From Artemia franciscana (Eukaryota; Arthropoda; Branchiopoda; Anostraca; Artemiidae): a stretch of 64,000 nucleotides of DNA. A model generated the notes under the pieces. It searched no databases. It saw nothing but the letters and a program-made list of their open reading frames with translations, and was not told the DNA's origin. The stretch's first letter is position 1; each line of letters opens with the position of its first letter. The position numbers and the translations under genes are program-made. This document shows positions 23,192-33,680 of this stretch, one piece after another. Location: positions 51,096,068 to 51,160,067 of the forward strand of contig NC_088866.1 of assembly GCF_032884065.1 (NCBI RefSeq), given 5' to 3'.

Positions 23192-24700
23192 TCACGTATT
23201 ATTAATAGGGTGCTCCAGAATAAAGGTGATAAAACTTTTATGAAACCTATTTGTACTAGCAGGGATTGGACAGTAAGATGGGATTACTGCGGAGGCTGAC
23301 CGGGGGATTAAGGGTCTAATTGGATTGTGAAATTCAGGAAGTAAGTCCTCAATACAGGGATTGAAAATGACTGGTTTAGCAGAATGCAAGTAATTTTCTT
23401 TCCTCCTTTCTTTTAAGATGGTAATGCGTGCAGCTTAAATAGGAAGGAGTATGGAATTTCGCCCTCTTTGTAAATGATCCTGAGCGCACGCTTTTGAACC
23501 AACTCAATTTTGTCACTATGTTCACTTGAAAGTTGCGAATACCAGGCAGAACATGCATATTCCAAGTAAATTTGTTTAGCAGCTAAAACATGGATAGTGA
23601 AATATTTGCTTGTTTAACAATATTGGAAACATGCGTGTCCCACTTAAGATCATTAGAAATTGTGACATCAAGGAGTTTAACATGTTTCACTAGCATTTTG
23701 GGTGGTATCAGGTCACAGAAAATGGGAGTAAATTTCAAGAAATTGATCGTCATTATATGTGATTTAGTGGGATTTACTGTCATATTTAAATTCTTTACGT
23801 TTCATTCGAAAATTGTGTTAGGATTTCAACGGGGTCACTTTTAATATTCCTATGGCATATTTCAATGATCAACAAGTCATTCATATATTTCCATCTTTAG
23901 GGAATTCCTTGCCAATATTGTTAATGATGATAAGAAATAAGAGTGTTCCCAATATGTTTCCTGGAGGTATTCCACAGTAAATTGAGAGGGGGCTAGAGTA
24001 ATTATTTTTGTATTTTAAAGCTTCAAACTTACAACTTTTGTATTTTTCATCTGTTTGAAAGGAACGATATAACAATATTTATTAATAGAGGGTCAATTTC
24101 AAAGTTATCCTTTAGCAAACAAAATAGGATATTGTGGTCAAGTAGGTCAAACGCTTTTCGGAAATCGACTAAAAGCCAAATTTAGCCAAACATTTAGTTT
24201 CTTTAGTTTACTTTGGATGGTATGAACCAAGTACACAAGGTAATGGGTGGTGGAGGTTTTTCACAAATTACCAAACTATTGGACGTCAATGTGTGGACAA
24301 ACTCTAACTTGAAGCCAGTCACAAAGGAACCCTTCGTAAAGTTTTGAAAGAAAACTGGAGTGAGTGTGATTGGACGCATGCCGGTTAATGTCAGATTGGA
24401 ATATTTCTTTGGGATGGGTGTTATAAAACCTAGTTTCCAGCGACTTGGGAATTTACCAGATTTTGTAATTTGGTTGAGAATATCAGATAAAGTTCCAGCA
24501 ATTGTGTCTGAAAAAGCTTTAATCAAGTCAATTGGGATGTCTAAGGGCCAAGTACTTGATTTGTTGAGCTTTTGGATTTTATTTAAAGCATCAGCGGGAG
24601 AAATTTGGGGGAAAGAGGTGGAATGAGGAATAGTTTGACCTGAGCCAGTGAAAGGGGGGAGACTTTGTACAATGAGCACAAGTGCAGGTTTAAATTGTTA
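23192..24700 (-). pseudogene. LINE ORF2 reverse transcriptase remnant
   Basis: The frame 24679-24203 contains FPQISPADALNKIQKLNKSS, WPLDIPIDLIKAF, KSGKFPSRWKLGFITPIPKK and LTGMRPITLTPVFFQ, the RT0-2 region. Frame 24075-23881 has IPPGNILGTLLFLIIINNIG (motif B, normally GxPQGSxLGPLLFLIYIND). Frame 23783-23583 has VNPTKSHIMTINF and LLDVTISNDLKWDTHVSNI (motifs D/E and thumb). Frames 23558-23192 supply the C-terminal tail. The YADD block is not visible in a clean frame. Multiple breaks; dead copy. Confidence 0.8.
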
Positions 24701-24719
24701 GCTATCTTAGAAGGGGGCT

Positions 24720-25760
24720 CAAAAAGAGGAAAACTAACTTCAACAGGGATTTTATCACAAATTTCTATATTTTTCCTGTACTACTCCTTAGGCTTGTTTG
24801 AATATAGATTCTTAGCTTTACTATTGTAATACTCAGAAGCTGTCTCTCTCAATTTTCATTTCAATGCTTTCCGTTTCAGCTTTCTTAATTTTTAGACTGT
24901 GTGACATGTCCTTGCTTCAACAAAATGATTTTTTTTTCCTTATAAGTTTTTTAAAAATCGCAGTAATGTAAAATTTATCGGTAGAGCATGTTTTAATTTT
25001 TTTCACTAGAAAATGGCCTTCATATTACTCCTCAATAAACTTTGGAGGGACAAGGCATTGTAGTCGATATCATGAAAACAAGGGATCAATTTTCACTAGT
25101 GATCCAAGAACAAAAATTGTAGTGTCCTGAGTCAATTAGAGGTCTAAAGACAGTTTCAGTAATAGTAAGGGACTGTTTAAATGTAGCCAATGGAGATAGG
25201 AGTAGGCTAAAGTGATGCCTATCTCCTAGAGGGGCAGAATGGTGACGGATCAGTGGAAATTTGACATATTGTTGCATATTAAATCAAGATTAGAGTTGCC
25301 TTTGGTAGTAAGCACCATTACAATTTGTCTTAGACTAAAAGTACTACATGTAAATTCAAGTTTTAATTCATTTGCCTCACCTACCAGGAAAATTCCAGCA
25401 TTTGGATAGTACATAGTCAGCATTGGCATGCAATTTTCAATACAATTAAATTTGTCAGCTGTTCTCTGCCCAGGAGAGTAATAAAAACAACACAGGACAA
25501 TCAAATTGAAAGGACGCAGTAAGACCTTTGGTCGAACACACACCCATAAAACCTCGTCAAAGGGCGTTAAACAAGGAACGGATATTTCAGAAGGATAAAA
25601 ATCATTACGGACAAAGAAAAGAATTCCCTCACCACTTTCTCACCCGGAGGGTGGGTTTCGGGTCTGAATTTAATAAGCCGAGAGAAACTGTTCATTTGTA
25701 ACAGATGTAAATTTTGAGCGTGTAATTCAGTCATAGCAAGTATGTCTTATTTATACATTT
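24720..25760 (-). pseudogene. LINE ORF2 endonuclease remnant
   Basis: Frames show EGILFFVRNDFYPSEI, then DEVLWVCVRPKVLLRPFN, a FYYSPGQ block, YPNAGIFLVGEANELKL (position of the GDFN motif, here altered to GEAN), and LGDRHHFSLLLSP, which corresponds to the catalytic S-D-H-F/L-P block of APE-type endonucleases. The order fits the EN domain of CR1/L2-like LINEs. Several frame shifts, and the GEAN and RHHF changes, mean it is inactive. Confidence 0.7.
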
Positions 25761-25804
25761 TAGAAAAAGAGTCTTGTTCATTAAGTGTTTCAAAGTTAAG
25801 ACTT

Positions 25805-27202
25805 TCAGCGTTGTTTAAAAAAAAGTTTGGGGTATTTAAAACGACTTATAAAGGTGCCAATTTTACACTTAACTTTGTTTGAATCACAAATGGATAAATC
25901 AAAAGGGACTAAGGGAGCACATTTGACTTTTCCTGAGAAATTATTAGAGTCAATATTGATAGAAGAACCATTCACATTTGTCCAATTATTCACATTTTTC
26001 TTTTGTTCCAACATTTCTGCGATGTCAGTTTCTCCTAAGTAGAAGAGAAAGCGATGTATCATACCAGGGTTTTTTGACTTGCAGTTGGATACTTGTTGTA
26101 GAATCGTGGACTCTTTTGATGTAAATACCGGAACTGAGGCGATTAAACTGATTCGGTAATTGAAGTGAGAGGGAGCTGGAACGTCACATGGAGATCTTCT
26201 GAATGGTTTGGTGCTGTTGAAAATTTGGATTCATGCTGCTTTTGAGGGCTGGTGAGAACAGTGGGCTGGTTTGGCGCACTTCGTTTTTTGCCTGATCAAT
26301 ATTCACGGTAATAATACTCGGGAGAGATTTTGCCAGTCGACGAGAATTCTTTCCGGTATTACTAAAAAGTTTGTTGAATGCGTCATAGCCATGATTCAAA
26401 TGAATCCAGTCACAACCAAAGCAACGACCACTTCCAAACATACTACAAACTTTTTGGTGTAATATTTGGCAGTCGGAGACTTTACATTCACCCTCAATAG
26501 TAAAACTTTTGCAAACATGCTTATGATTAAATTTGTATCTTTTTTGCAAATACCATTCCAGGCAAATATGCATATACCCTTATCAGTAATCATTTTATGA
26601 CAGCTTATCCAGATTGTCTTGACCTTTTGTTTGCATTCATTAGCATATGATTTTGTGTTATTCAGGTCAGATGAACTCTTTATCATGTTGTCACCAAAGA
26701 AACTGAACTTTTAAAAAATACAGGTTTGTTTCATCACCTCTTTGTTACAGGAAATAGTTGAATATTTCTCAGGGTGAGAATCATTAAGGATTACTTCCTA
26801 ATTTTGATCTTCATTAACATCGGACGTCTTAAGAGGGATTTCACTTAGACGTGACCTAAGGTATTTGATTGCAGATATTTCCTTGCTTATTAATTCCAAT
26901 TTATCTCTCATTGATACAAGGGAAAAGAGTGACAAGTCCAAAAGGGGGTTAGAACAAAAAATGCCACAAGTAGTAGTTTCTGTCTGGCAGGAGGTATTAG
27001 ATTGGTTGACTTGGAGGTGATCATTAATGCTCGGAAGGTTCGGAGCTAACAGAGCTAGAGTGATCGGATTTCATCTTAGTGTTCGCCAGGTCATTGTCCA
27101 ATAAACGACGTGGGAGAGTAATTTGGCAAGGCTGGGGCAGACTAGCACAATTATTCATGGAAGTACGATCCACAGTCGCTAAAGCCACACTTCTCCTAGT
27201 CA
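25805..27202 (-). pseudogene. LINE ORF1 remnant with tandem CCCH zinc fingers
   Basis: The start frame (27202-27023) encodes 59 residues beginning MTRRSVALATVDRT before stops. Later frames (26686-26396, 26573-26184) hold two clear CCCH fingers: C-x8-C-x4-C-x3-H and C-x7-C-x2-C-x3-H (residues 21-39 and 43-58 of the 26573 frame). A third is possibly split by a frame change (CIFAWNGIC). CCHC knuckles are commoner in LINE ORF1 proteins, so tandem CCCH is noteworthy. Its role would be RNA or nucleic-acid binding in the retrotransposition particle (inference). The C-terminal frame 26062-25805 is acidic and asparagine-rich without a known fold. At least three frame changes are present. Confidence 0.65.
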
Positions 27203-27341
27203 TTTTTAGGGTTTGGATAAAACGACTTGAGAAATGACAGTAATAGGAAAGGGTTTATTCATTCACTTCAGGTCAGAAAGATGTGTATTGCACGATGTGT
27301 GTAGCCGATAAGTAATAGCTTGCTTATCGGCAACGTCGACT

Positions 27342-29000
27342 TATTTAGCTGAATAGAAGATTACTAAAATCTATGGCATAAATGCAGCTTGTAGGAAATG
27401 ACACCATTTGATGACTTCTTTTACTTGATCAACTCGGTTTTGCTTGGTGAAGAGCCGGTAAGAAAAATTACTCCTTTTAGGGCATACTCCACAGTCCTTA
27501 TAGGTAAGGGTAAATATATAAGATTGACCATGTGTTAACTTTCTGAACAGTTATAGGCTAAATCATTGAACACTACTCTCTTTATATGTATTGTAACTCA
27601 TTCAACAAGCAAAATCATTTTAAAAATTGTGATAAAAAAGGGGGCTGCTGTCAAAACCAAAGTTTAAAATAACACCTGGTAGCTCAGGGTAAAAAACAGA
27701 AGAGGGAACTGACCCACATTGGGACACTGAAATTTGAAAGTCCTTTATTTCACCATTAATTGCCCTTTTCTTAAAATCTTTAGCTCAATATAATTGTACT
27801 GGTATAGCCTACACTTATATTCTTCAGAATAAGAAGTTTGTTGTCAGTGAATCAACTTTTTTAAAATGAAAAATTCTTGGATGTGTGACAACCTAAGAAG
27901 GCAATTAGCCCAGATTGGGACACCACTTGGCTTAGGTTGGGAGATAGCCTAGTATGAATTATAACCAATTTCATGTTTTCAACCAATTTATTAAAAATAC
28001 ATAGTAAAGTTTAAAAACATAGGCTAGATAATGAGAAGTTGTTTTCCACTCAACTGATGTCACCTCTTAGATTGACATTAAAGGACAAACAGTTTTTTGA
28101 CTGGAGGTTGTTCCCTTGGCTACAGTTAGAGGAGGAATAACAGTAACTGTTTTATTATGTAGCCTATCACCATCCCTGTTTCAGGCTCAAATGATAGATA
28201 AATTTTCCTATATATTTTGAGATTTCCTCAAGTAATAAACATTGTAGTCACCAACTTCTTTACCACTTAGTTTTTCAACTATGTTACCAATATAAAAGAA
28301 GGTGGTGTTTTTTTTTTACATTGAATTGGTGTAGGAAAAATGTCCCAGCTTGGATATCCTGGGCATTTGTTGAAAGATCAGAGGGATTGACAACTTTCAT
28401 CTGAGTCAGGATAAGGAAAACTATCTTATCATTTATTTCATCAGCAGAGTTTTCCTTGCAATCACTCTTACATTCTTGAGTTTACCTAATATTTTTTCTG
28501 ACCTTTTTTGCTGGCTCAGCATGTGTTGCCCCAGTCTTTTTAACCCTCTTTAAGAGTCTTGTTTGTGCATTTTCTTCCAGTCTAATATCTTCAGGGGTGC
28601 CAGTAGCTATGAGGCTATGACCCTTTTCTTGCCCTTTTTGAGTGATTTTTTTGTGGTCCTGCTTTTGGATAACCACATACATCTACAGAACTGCACTAGG
28701 TGTTATCACTTGCACAACTGGTAACTTCTTTAACTGGAGTTTTAGAAACAATTAAAGGAGTGCTAGAGTTACTTCCTGGTATGATGGTACCACTGCAAGA
28801 TGTTATGGGTAGAGTAATCACATAAGGATGGTTTGAAAACAGTACTAAATTGAAGGCAAAGTTGTGTCATTGTTGGTGAAAGAACTGTCAGGCAAAGGAC
28901 AATCTGTAACAGATGATGGCAGAAAGTCTTCATTTGTAAAATTGTGTCAGTCAAAGGACCAATTCCTGTTGATTGAAATGCTGATAATATGTTAGTAAAA
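27342..29000 (-). repeat. Tandem duplication unit 1 of a pogo-like transposase 3' part (1.66 kb)
   Basis: Aligns end to end with 29002-30661. Shared landmarks in order: TTATTTAGCTGAATAGAA, ATTTGATGACTTCTTTTACTTG, TTTGCTTGGTGAAGAG, GTCAAAACCAAAGTTTAAAAT, CCAGATTGGGACAC and GATAATATGTTAGTA. Substitutions and short gaps are frequent. On the minus strand it keeps the transposase C-terminal tail (28682-28482: KKITQKGQEKGHSLIATGTP, EEN, VKKTGATHAEPAKKVRKN). Confidence 0.9.
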
Positions 29001-29001
29001 A

Positions 29002-30661
29002 TTATTTAGCTGAATAGAAAACTTCTAAAATCTGTGCAATAAATATAGCTTGCAGGAAATCACACCATTTGATGACTTCTTTTACTTGGTCAGCTCAGTT
29101 TTGCTTGGTGAAGAGTCAGTAAGAAAAATTACTCCTTTTAGAGCATGCTCTAAAGTCCTACTAGGTAATGGTAAATATGTAAGACTAGCCCTGTGTTAAC
29201 TTGCCAAACAGTTATAGGCCATTGTATTGTAACTTATTTAACAAGCAAAATCATTTTGAAAATTGTGATTTAAAAAGAAAAACCTACTGTCAAAACCAAA
29301 GTTTAAAATAACACCTGGTAACCTAGGGTGAAAACAGTAGGGGGGAACAGACCCATATTGAGACATCAAAATTCAAAAGTCCATTACTTCACCATCATTT
29401 GCCCTTTTCTTAATGTCTTTAGCTCAACATAATTGTACTGGCATAGCCTGTACTTTCATTCTTAAGAATGGGAAGTTTGTTGTTAGTGAATCAACTTAAA
29501 AAACAAACAGCATTGTCAGATGCATCATGCATCCCAACCTGGGAAGACTGTAAGCCCAGATTGGGACACCCCTTGGCTCAGGTTGGGACATGAATGTATG
29601 AATTATAACCAATTTCTTGTTTTAAACCCATTTATTGAAAACTAGAAAATGTAAATTTTTTTTAAGTTTAAATACATAGATAATGAGAAGTTGTTTTGCA
29701 CTCAGCAAATGTCACCTCTTATCTTGGCATTAAAAGACAATAGTTTTTTTTTGCCTAGAGGTTGTTCACTTGATAACAGTTAGAGAAAGAAGAATAGTGA
29801 CTACTTTATTATGTTTCACCATCTCTATGTCAGGCTCAAGATAAATTTTCCCACATATTTTGAGATTTCCTCAAGTAAGAAACTTTGTAGTTGCTATCTT
29901 CTTTACCTCTTATTTTTCAACTATGTTACCATTATAAAAGAAGATGTGTTTTTTTTTGTTTTTTTTTTTACATTGAATTGGTGTAGCAAAAAATGTCCCA
30001 GCTTGGAGATTCTTGGTATTTGTTGAAAGATCAGAGAGATATTGACAACTTTCATCTGAGCCAGGATCAGAAAACTCTGCATCATTTATTTCATCTGCCA
30101 ATAGATCACAAGACTCTTCCTTGCAATCACTCTTACATTTTTGAGTTGACCAAAGATCTTTTCTGACATTTTTTGCTGGCTCAGCATGTTTTGTCCCAGT
30201 CTTTTTAACCCTCTTTGAGTCTTGTTAGTGCATTTTCTTCTAGTCTAATTTCTTCAGGGGTGTCAGTAGCTATGAGGCTATGGCCCTTTTCTTGTCCTTT
30301 TTGAGTGATTTTTTGTGGTCTTGCTTTTGGATAGCCACATACATCTACAAAACTGCAGTAGGTGTTATCACTTGCACAACTGGTGACTTCTTTAATAGAA
30401 TTTTATGAACAATTAAAGAAGTGCTAGAGCTAATTTCCTTGATTGATGGTATCACTGCAAGATGTTATGGGCAGAGTAATAACATAAGCATTGTTGGAAA
30501 CCTGTGCTGAAGTTGAAAGCAAAGTTGTGTCATTGTTGGTGGAAGAACAGTCAGGCACAGGACAATCTGTAATAGTTGATGGCAGAAAGTCTTCATCTGT
30601 AAAAATGTGCCAGTCAAAAAGACAAATTACAGTTGATTGAAATGCTGATAATATGTTAGTA
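29002..30661 (-). repeat. Tandem duplication unit 2 of a pogo-like transposase 3' part (1.66 kb)
   Basis: The copy still joined to the DDE end at 30745-30870. The unit borders are sharp: TTATTTAGCTGAATAG at the low end and ATATGTTAGTA at the high end, and unit 1 meets unit 2 with no spacer. This indicates a tandem duplication of host-resident sequence after the transposon inserted, not two insertions. Confidence 0.9.
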
Positions 30662-30960
30662 GGAGTCATGGCCTGAGCATATGCAGATCCAAAGCAAGCA
30701 ACAATATTATAGATATTGAAAGTTTTCCCAGGGTTCAGACTCCTTCATGAATACAATGTGTTATCATAGAATTTCTGGAGATGTTTATAAAGTGTCACAT
30801 CTAATTGTTGAAGTTTATTAGTGGAGTGTGTTGGCAATGACTGCGAGAAGATTAGAATCAATCTCAGCAACATCTCCTGGGATGATGTCCTAATTGGTTC
30901 CTTAGAACAATAATGGCAATCCTTCAAAGGAATACTGCTAAGCAAAGCCGAACAGTACAC
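29910..30960 (-). pseudogene. pogo/Tigger-like DDE transposase, C-terminal part
   Basis: On the minus strand, the frame 31044-30745 ends with SLPTHSTNKLQQLDVTLYKHLQKFY. This is the LPxHTTHKLQPLDV block of DDE_1 transposases that holds the last catalytic Asp. Next, in other frames, come LNPGKTFNIYNI, AMTPTNILSAFQSTVICLFD, HIFTDEDFLPSTITDCPVPDCSS, KARPQKITQKGQEKG, and the acidic DEINDAEFSDPGSDESC tail (30101-29910). That is the usual order of the C-terminus of arthropod pogo-like (jerky/Tigger type) proteins. The N-terminal HTH and the first two catalytic Asp residues are absent; the sequence above 30960 becomes a plus-strand LINE. Several frame changes. It would have catalysed cut-and-paste transposition at TA sites. 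Confidence 0.85.
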
Positions 30961-30961
30961 T

Positions 30962-31990
30962 TTGAGCAATCTCATTCCAAAACCCCAAACACTACTGACA
31001 ATGATGAAAGATATTAAGAAGGAAATCAACAGAAAAATACTCAAAGAGTTGGAACAAACTCAAAAATTTGACATGCAATTTGTATACAAGTTTGTAGATG
31101 ATGCTAAGACAAACCCAAAGAATATGTCTCTAGCCAAGACCATAATAGATGAGGCATCAGGAAACTGGTAACAGATGAAGGTGAAGAGATTACTGATATC
31201 AACAAGCTTGCAAACTCACTGAATCAGTGATTCGTTTCTGTTTTTACTACTGAACCCAATGGTCCAGAATACATTGTAAAAACCCCAATGGATAGTATCA
31301 CTCTGTTCCTCACAGAGGTTCTCAGACATTTACAGATGTTAGATACTAACAAATAGCCAGGATTCAATAACCTTCATCTCAGGCTATTAAAAGAAGCTAC
31401 AGCAATCTTAGCAGAACCACTTAAGAAAAATTTCCAGAAATCACTTACTTCTAGAGAGCTGCCAGCAGACTGGAAAATATCCAACATTATGCTAGTTTTC
31501 AAGAAGGGTAACTGTTCATAGCCTGAAAATTATAAGCCTATTAGCCTCCCAGTTGTTGTCAAAATACTTAAGCACATAGTTAATGATTCAACCCTTAAGC
31601 ACTTGGCCACCAACAAGATCTTGTCACCCAAGCTGCATGGCTTCCAGTAGAGAAATCAATTTAAACAAACCTTTTGGAATCATAGAAGGAAATCACATAC
31701 CTAATTGACCATGGACATCCAGTTGACCTGCTGTTGCTGGACTTAGCCAAAGCATTTGACAAGGTTCCTTACAGTCAACTGCACTCCAAATATCAATTGT
31801 TGGCATCAATCAGGCTGTTGTAGACTGGCTGATGAATTTCCTTACAAAGTACAAGCAGAAAGTTTGCTTAGTTGTCACAGATGGCCAACCAATTTACTCT
31901 GACAAGGCCAAAGTAATGAGTATCATGGGGTACTGTACTGGGTCCAATTCTCTTTCTGATTTATATCAATGACATATTTAACCATATATT
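30962..31990 (+). mobile_element. LINE fragment (EN-RT linker and RT 1-B), CR1/Jockey-like
   Basis: Frames give KTNPKNMSLAKTII, then LVTDEGEEITDINKLANSLN and FVSVFTTEPNGPEY (the familiar LN..F.SVFT block before RT), AILAEPLKKNFQKSL, LPADWKISNIMLVFKKGN, ENYKPISLPVVVKIL, HPVDLLLLDLAKAFDKVPYSQL (motif A) and LGPILFLIYINDIF (motif B) at about 31935-31980. The YADD motif is not reached before Penelope-type sequence takes over. It carries many in-frame stops and several frame changes. The beginning near 30962 is uncertain because it overlaps the antisense edge of the pogo-like remnant. Confidence 0.8.
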
Positions 31991-32039
31991 ATTAGTTTAG
32001 GTAAAAAACATGCTAATATTATCAGTAAAAAAAAAATAC

Positions 32040-33680
32040 AAAAATCTTAGAATCCTGCAGAAACAAGTATTTTATTCCTAAGTCTTTAAGATACAAATTA
32101 TATTTAAATACCCAGGAAAAATTGCAATTTGCTCATACAGTACAATCAAAAATTTTAGTCCATATTATTAAGGACAAAAAATAAAAGATATATCATTTCT
32201 TCAGAAAGAAAATCTTTGGAAAATTTTTATTTGATAACCTGTTTACTGCTGATTTTTCTCAAGTTGCTAGATAACAGAGGAATTTGTTTAGCCAGGATTT
32301 TCGCTTGTCAAAAGAATAACTATATAAAAGATTGGAAAGCTTGAGGGTTGAATCTTTGGTGAAAAACTGTATTTATTCTCTAAGATTCACTCCTGGATCC
32401 ACTATTGTTCACCTCTCTTCTAAAACATATGAACCCCAGGAAATCCAAACACTAGAAAAGGGTTGAAAATTCTCTTTCCTACCAAAACAGGTTCCTGTGG
32501 CAGATATAGTTTCCTCTCTAGAGTCTGCTTTGCATAAATGCTACACATCTGTTTCTAACTCCAATGAATTTAGATCTTGTCTTATGGAACACCCTTTACA
32601 ACAGCCAAAAAAAAGTTAAGTCTGCTACCAATTTTACACCAGAAAATTTGCAGAACATAAAATATTATCTATTATCTGCAAAGACCTGTCTATTGTAATA
32701 ACCATAGCAGACAAAAGTAATTCACTTGTTATAATGGATACAACAGATTATGCCAGCAAAATTTATTCACATTTAAATGACAAAACTACATATAAGACAA
32801 TAGCTAACAGTCCTATTGATCAGCTTGTTAGTAATGTTATAAATGAATTAAAGCAGCTAAAACAGAATGGTAAAATCACCCCACAATTATACAATAAATT
32901 TTTCCCCTGTGGTAACTTCTGTCAAAAATTTTGCAGTTTACCAAAATTACATAAACAAGGTATTTCCTTAAGAACTATCATAGGATGTCCTATAGCCCCT
33001 AGTTTCAATACTGGGAATAGGCTTTGGACAGCTTTCAAACCTTTACTGTATTCCCAAAATTCACACATGAGTGATTTGGCAGATTTAGTTGAAAAACTTA
33101 ATAACACATTTATATATAAAAAACACAATAGTTACAAGCTTTGACATTGTTTCCATGTATACAAATATAGATGTGGCTATTTGCAAACAATTATTAAAAA
33201 GAAAAAAAAATTGAAGAAAATTGCCATTCTATTGAAGATTCAGCAACAGAAATTGATTGTGAAATTTTAATGAGCCCATTTAAAATTTATAATTTTTCAA
33301 TGTATTTTCAGTTCCATGATTCCTTTTATCAGCAAACAAAAGAGAAACCAATGGGAGCACCTTTATCTGGGCTACTGGTTACTGGACTACTAAAAATTAT
33401 AATTTCTTTCTATGGTTTGTTGGTATAAAAAGAGTTAAAACATTGGTTTCAAACTTACTGTTTTATTATAAATCCATTTTGTTAAAGTTATATAATCCAC
33501 AAACATTGATTTGTCACAATTAAGCTGGATAAAAAAATTCAAAACTATTTCTTCATTTTTCTATCTGCCATGTTTCTTCTGTTGGCTTTGATATTTTTCA
33601 ATATGTAGGCGAAACAGCAGTTTCTAAGCAGCCTAACAAAATAAGAAGAAAAAATGGTGGAATTTCTTTGAATTATTTCA
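32040..33680 (+). mobile_element. Penelope-like element remnant (RT + GIY-YIG trace)
   Basis: The N-terminal region shows FTPGSTIVHLSSKTYEPQE, then FLPKQVPVADIVSSLESALHK, typical of PLE upstream domains. The RT frame at 32734-33144 starts MDTTDYASKIYSHLNDKTTY, and has YNKFFPCGNF, SLPKLHKQGISLRTIIGCPI and DLVEKLN. It is followed by SFDIVSMYTNIDVAI and YQQTKEKPMGAPLSGLL (palm motifs with the PLE QT..MG.PLSP signature). Downstream, FQYVGETAVS at 33593-33625 matches the second half of a GIY-YIG endonuclease. The region between RT motif B and GIY-YIG is much shorter than in whole elements. It looks broken in several places and 5' and 3' ends are not defined. Confidence 0.85.

Larger units (their letters stand above)
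22930..27340 (-). mobile_element. Decayed full-structure LINE (ORF1 with CCCH fingers, EN, RT)
   Basis: A minus-strand non-LTR retrotransposon of about 4.3 kb. It has a short 5' region with a 9-bp hairpin (27304-27312/27323-27331), ORF1 from ATG 27202 to about 25805, an endonuclease (about 25760-24720), RT (about 24700-23400), a C-terminal tail and an A/T-rich 3' region. All frames are broken many times. The exact 3' end is not resolved. It abuts the duplicated pogo-like block at 27342. Judged by the many breaks it is older than the LINE at 53.3-57.2 kb. Confidence 0.8.
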
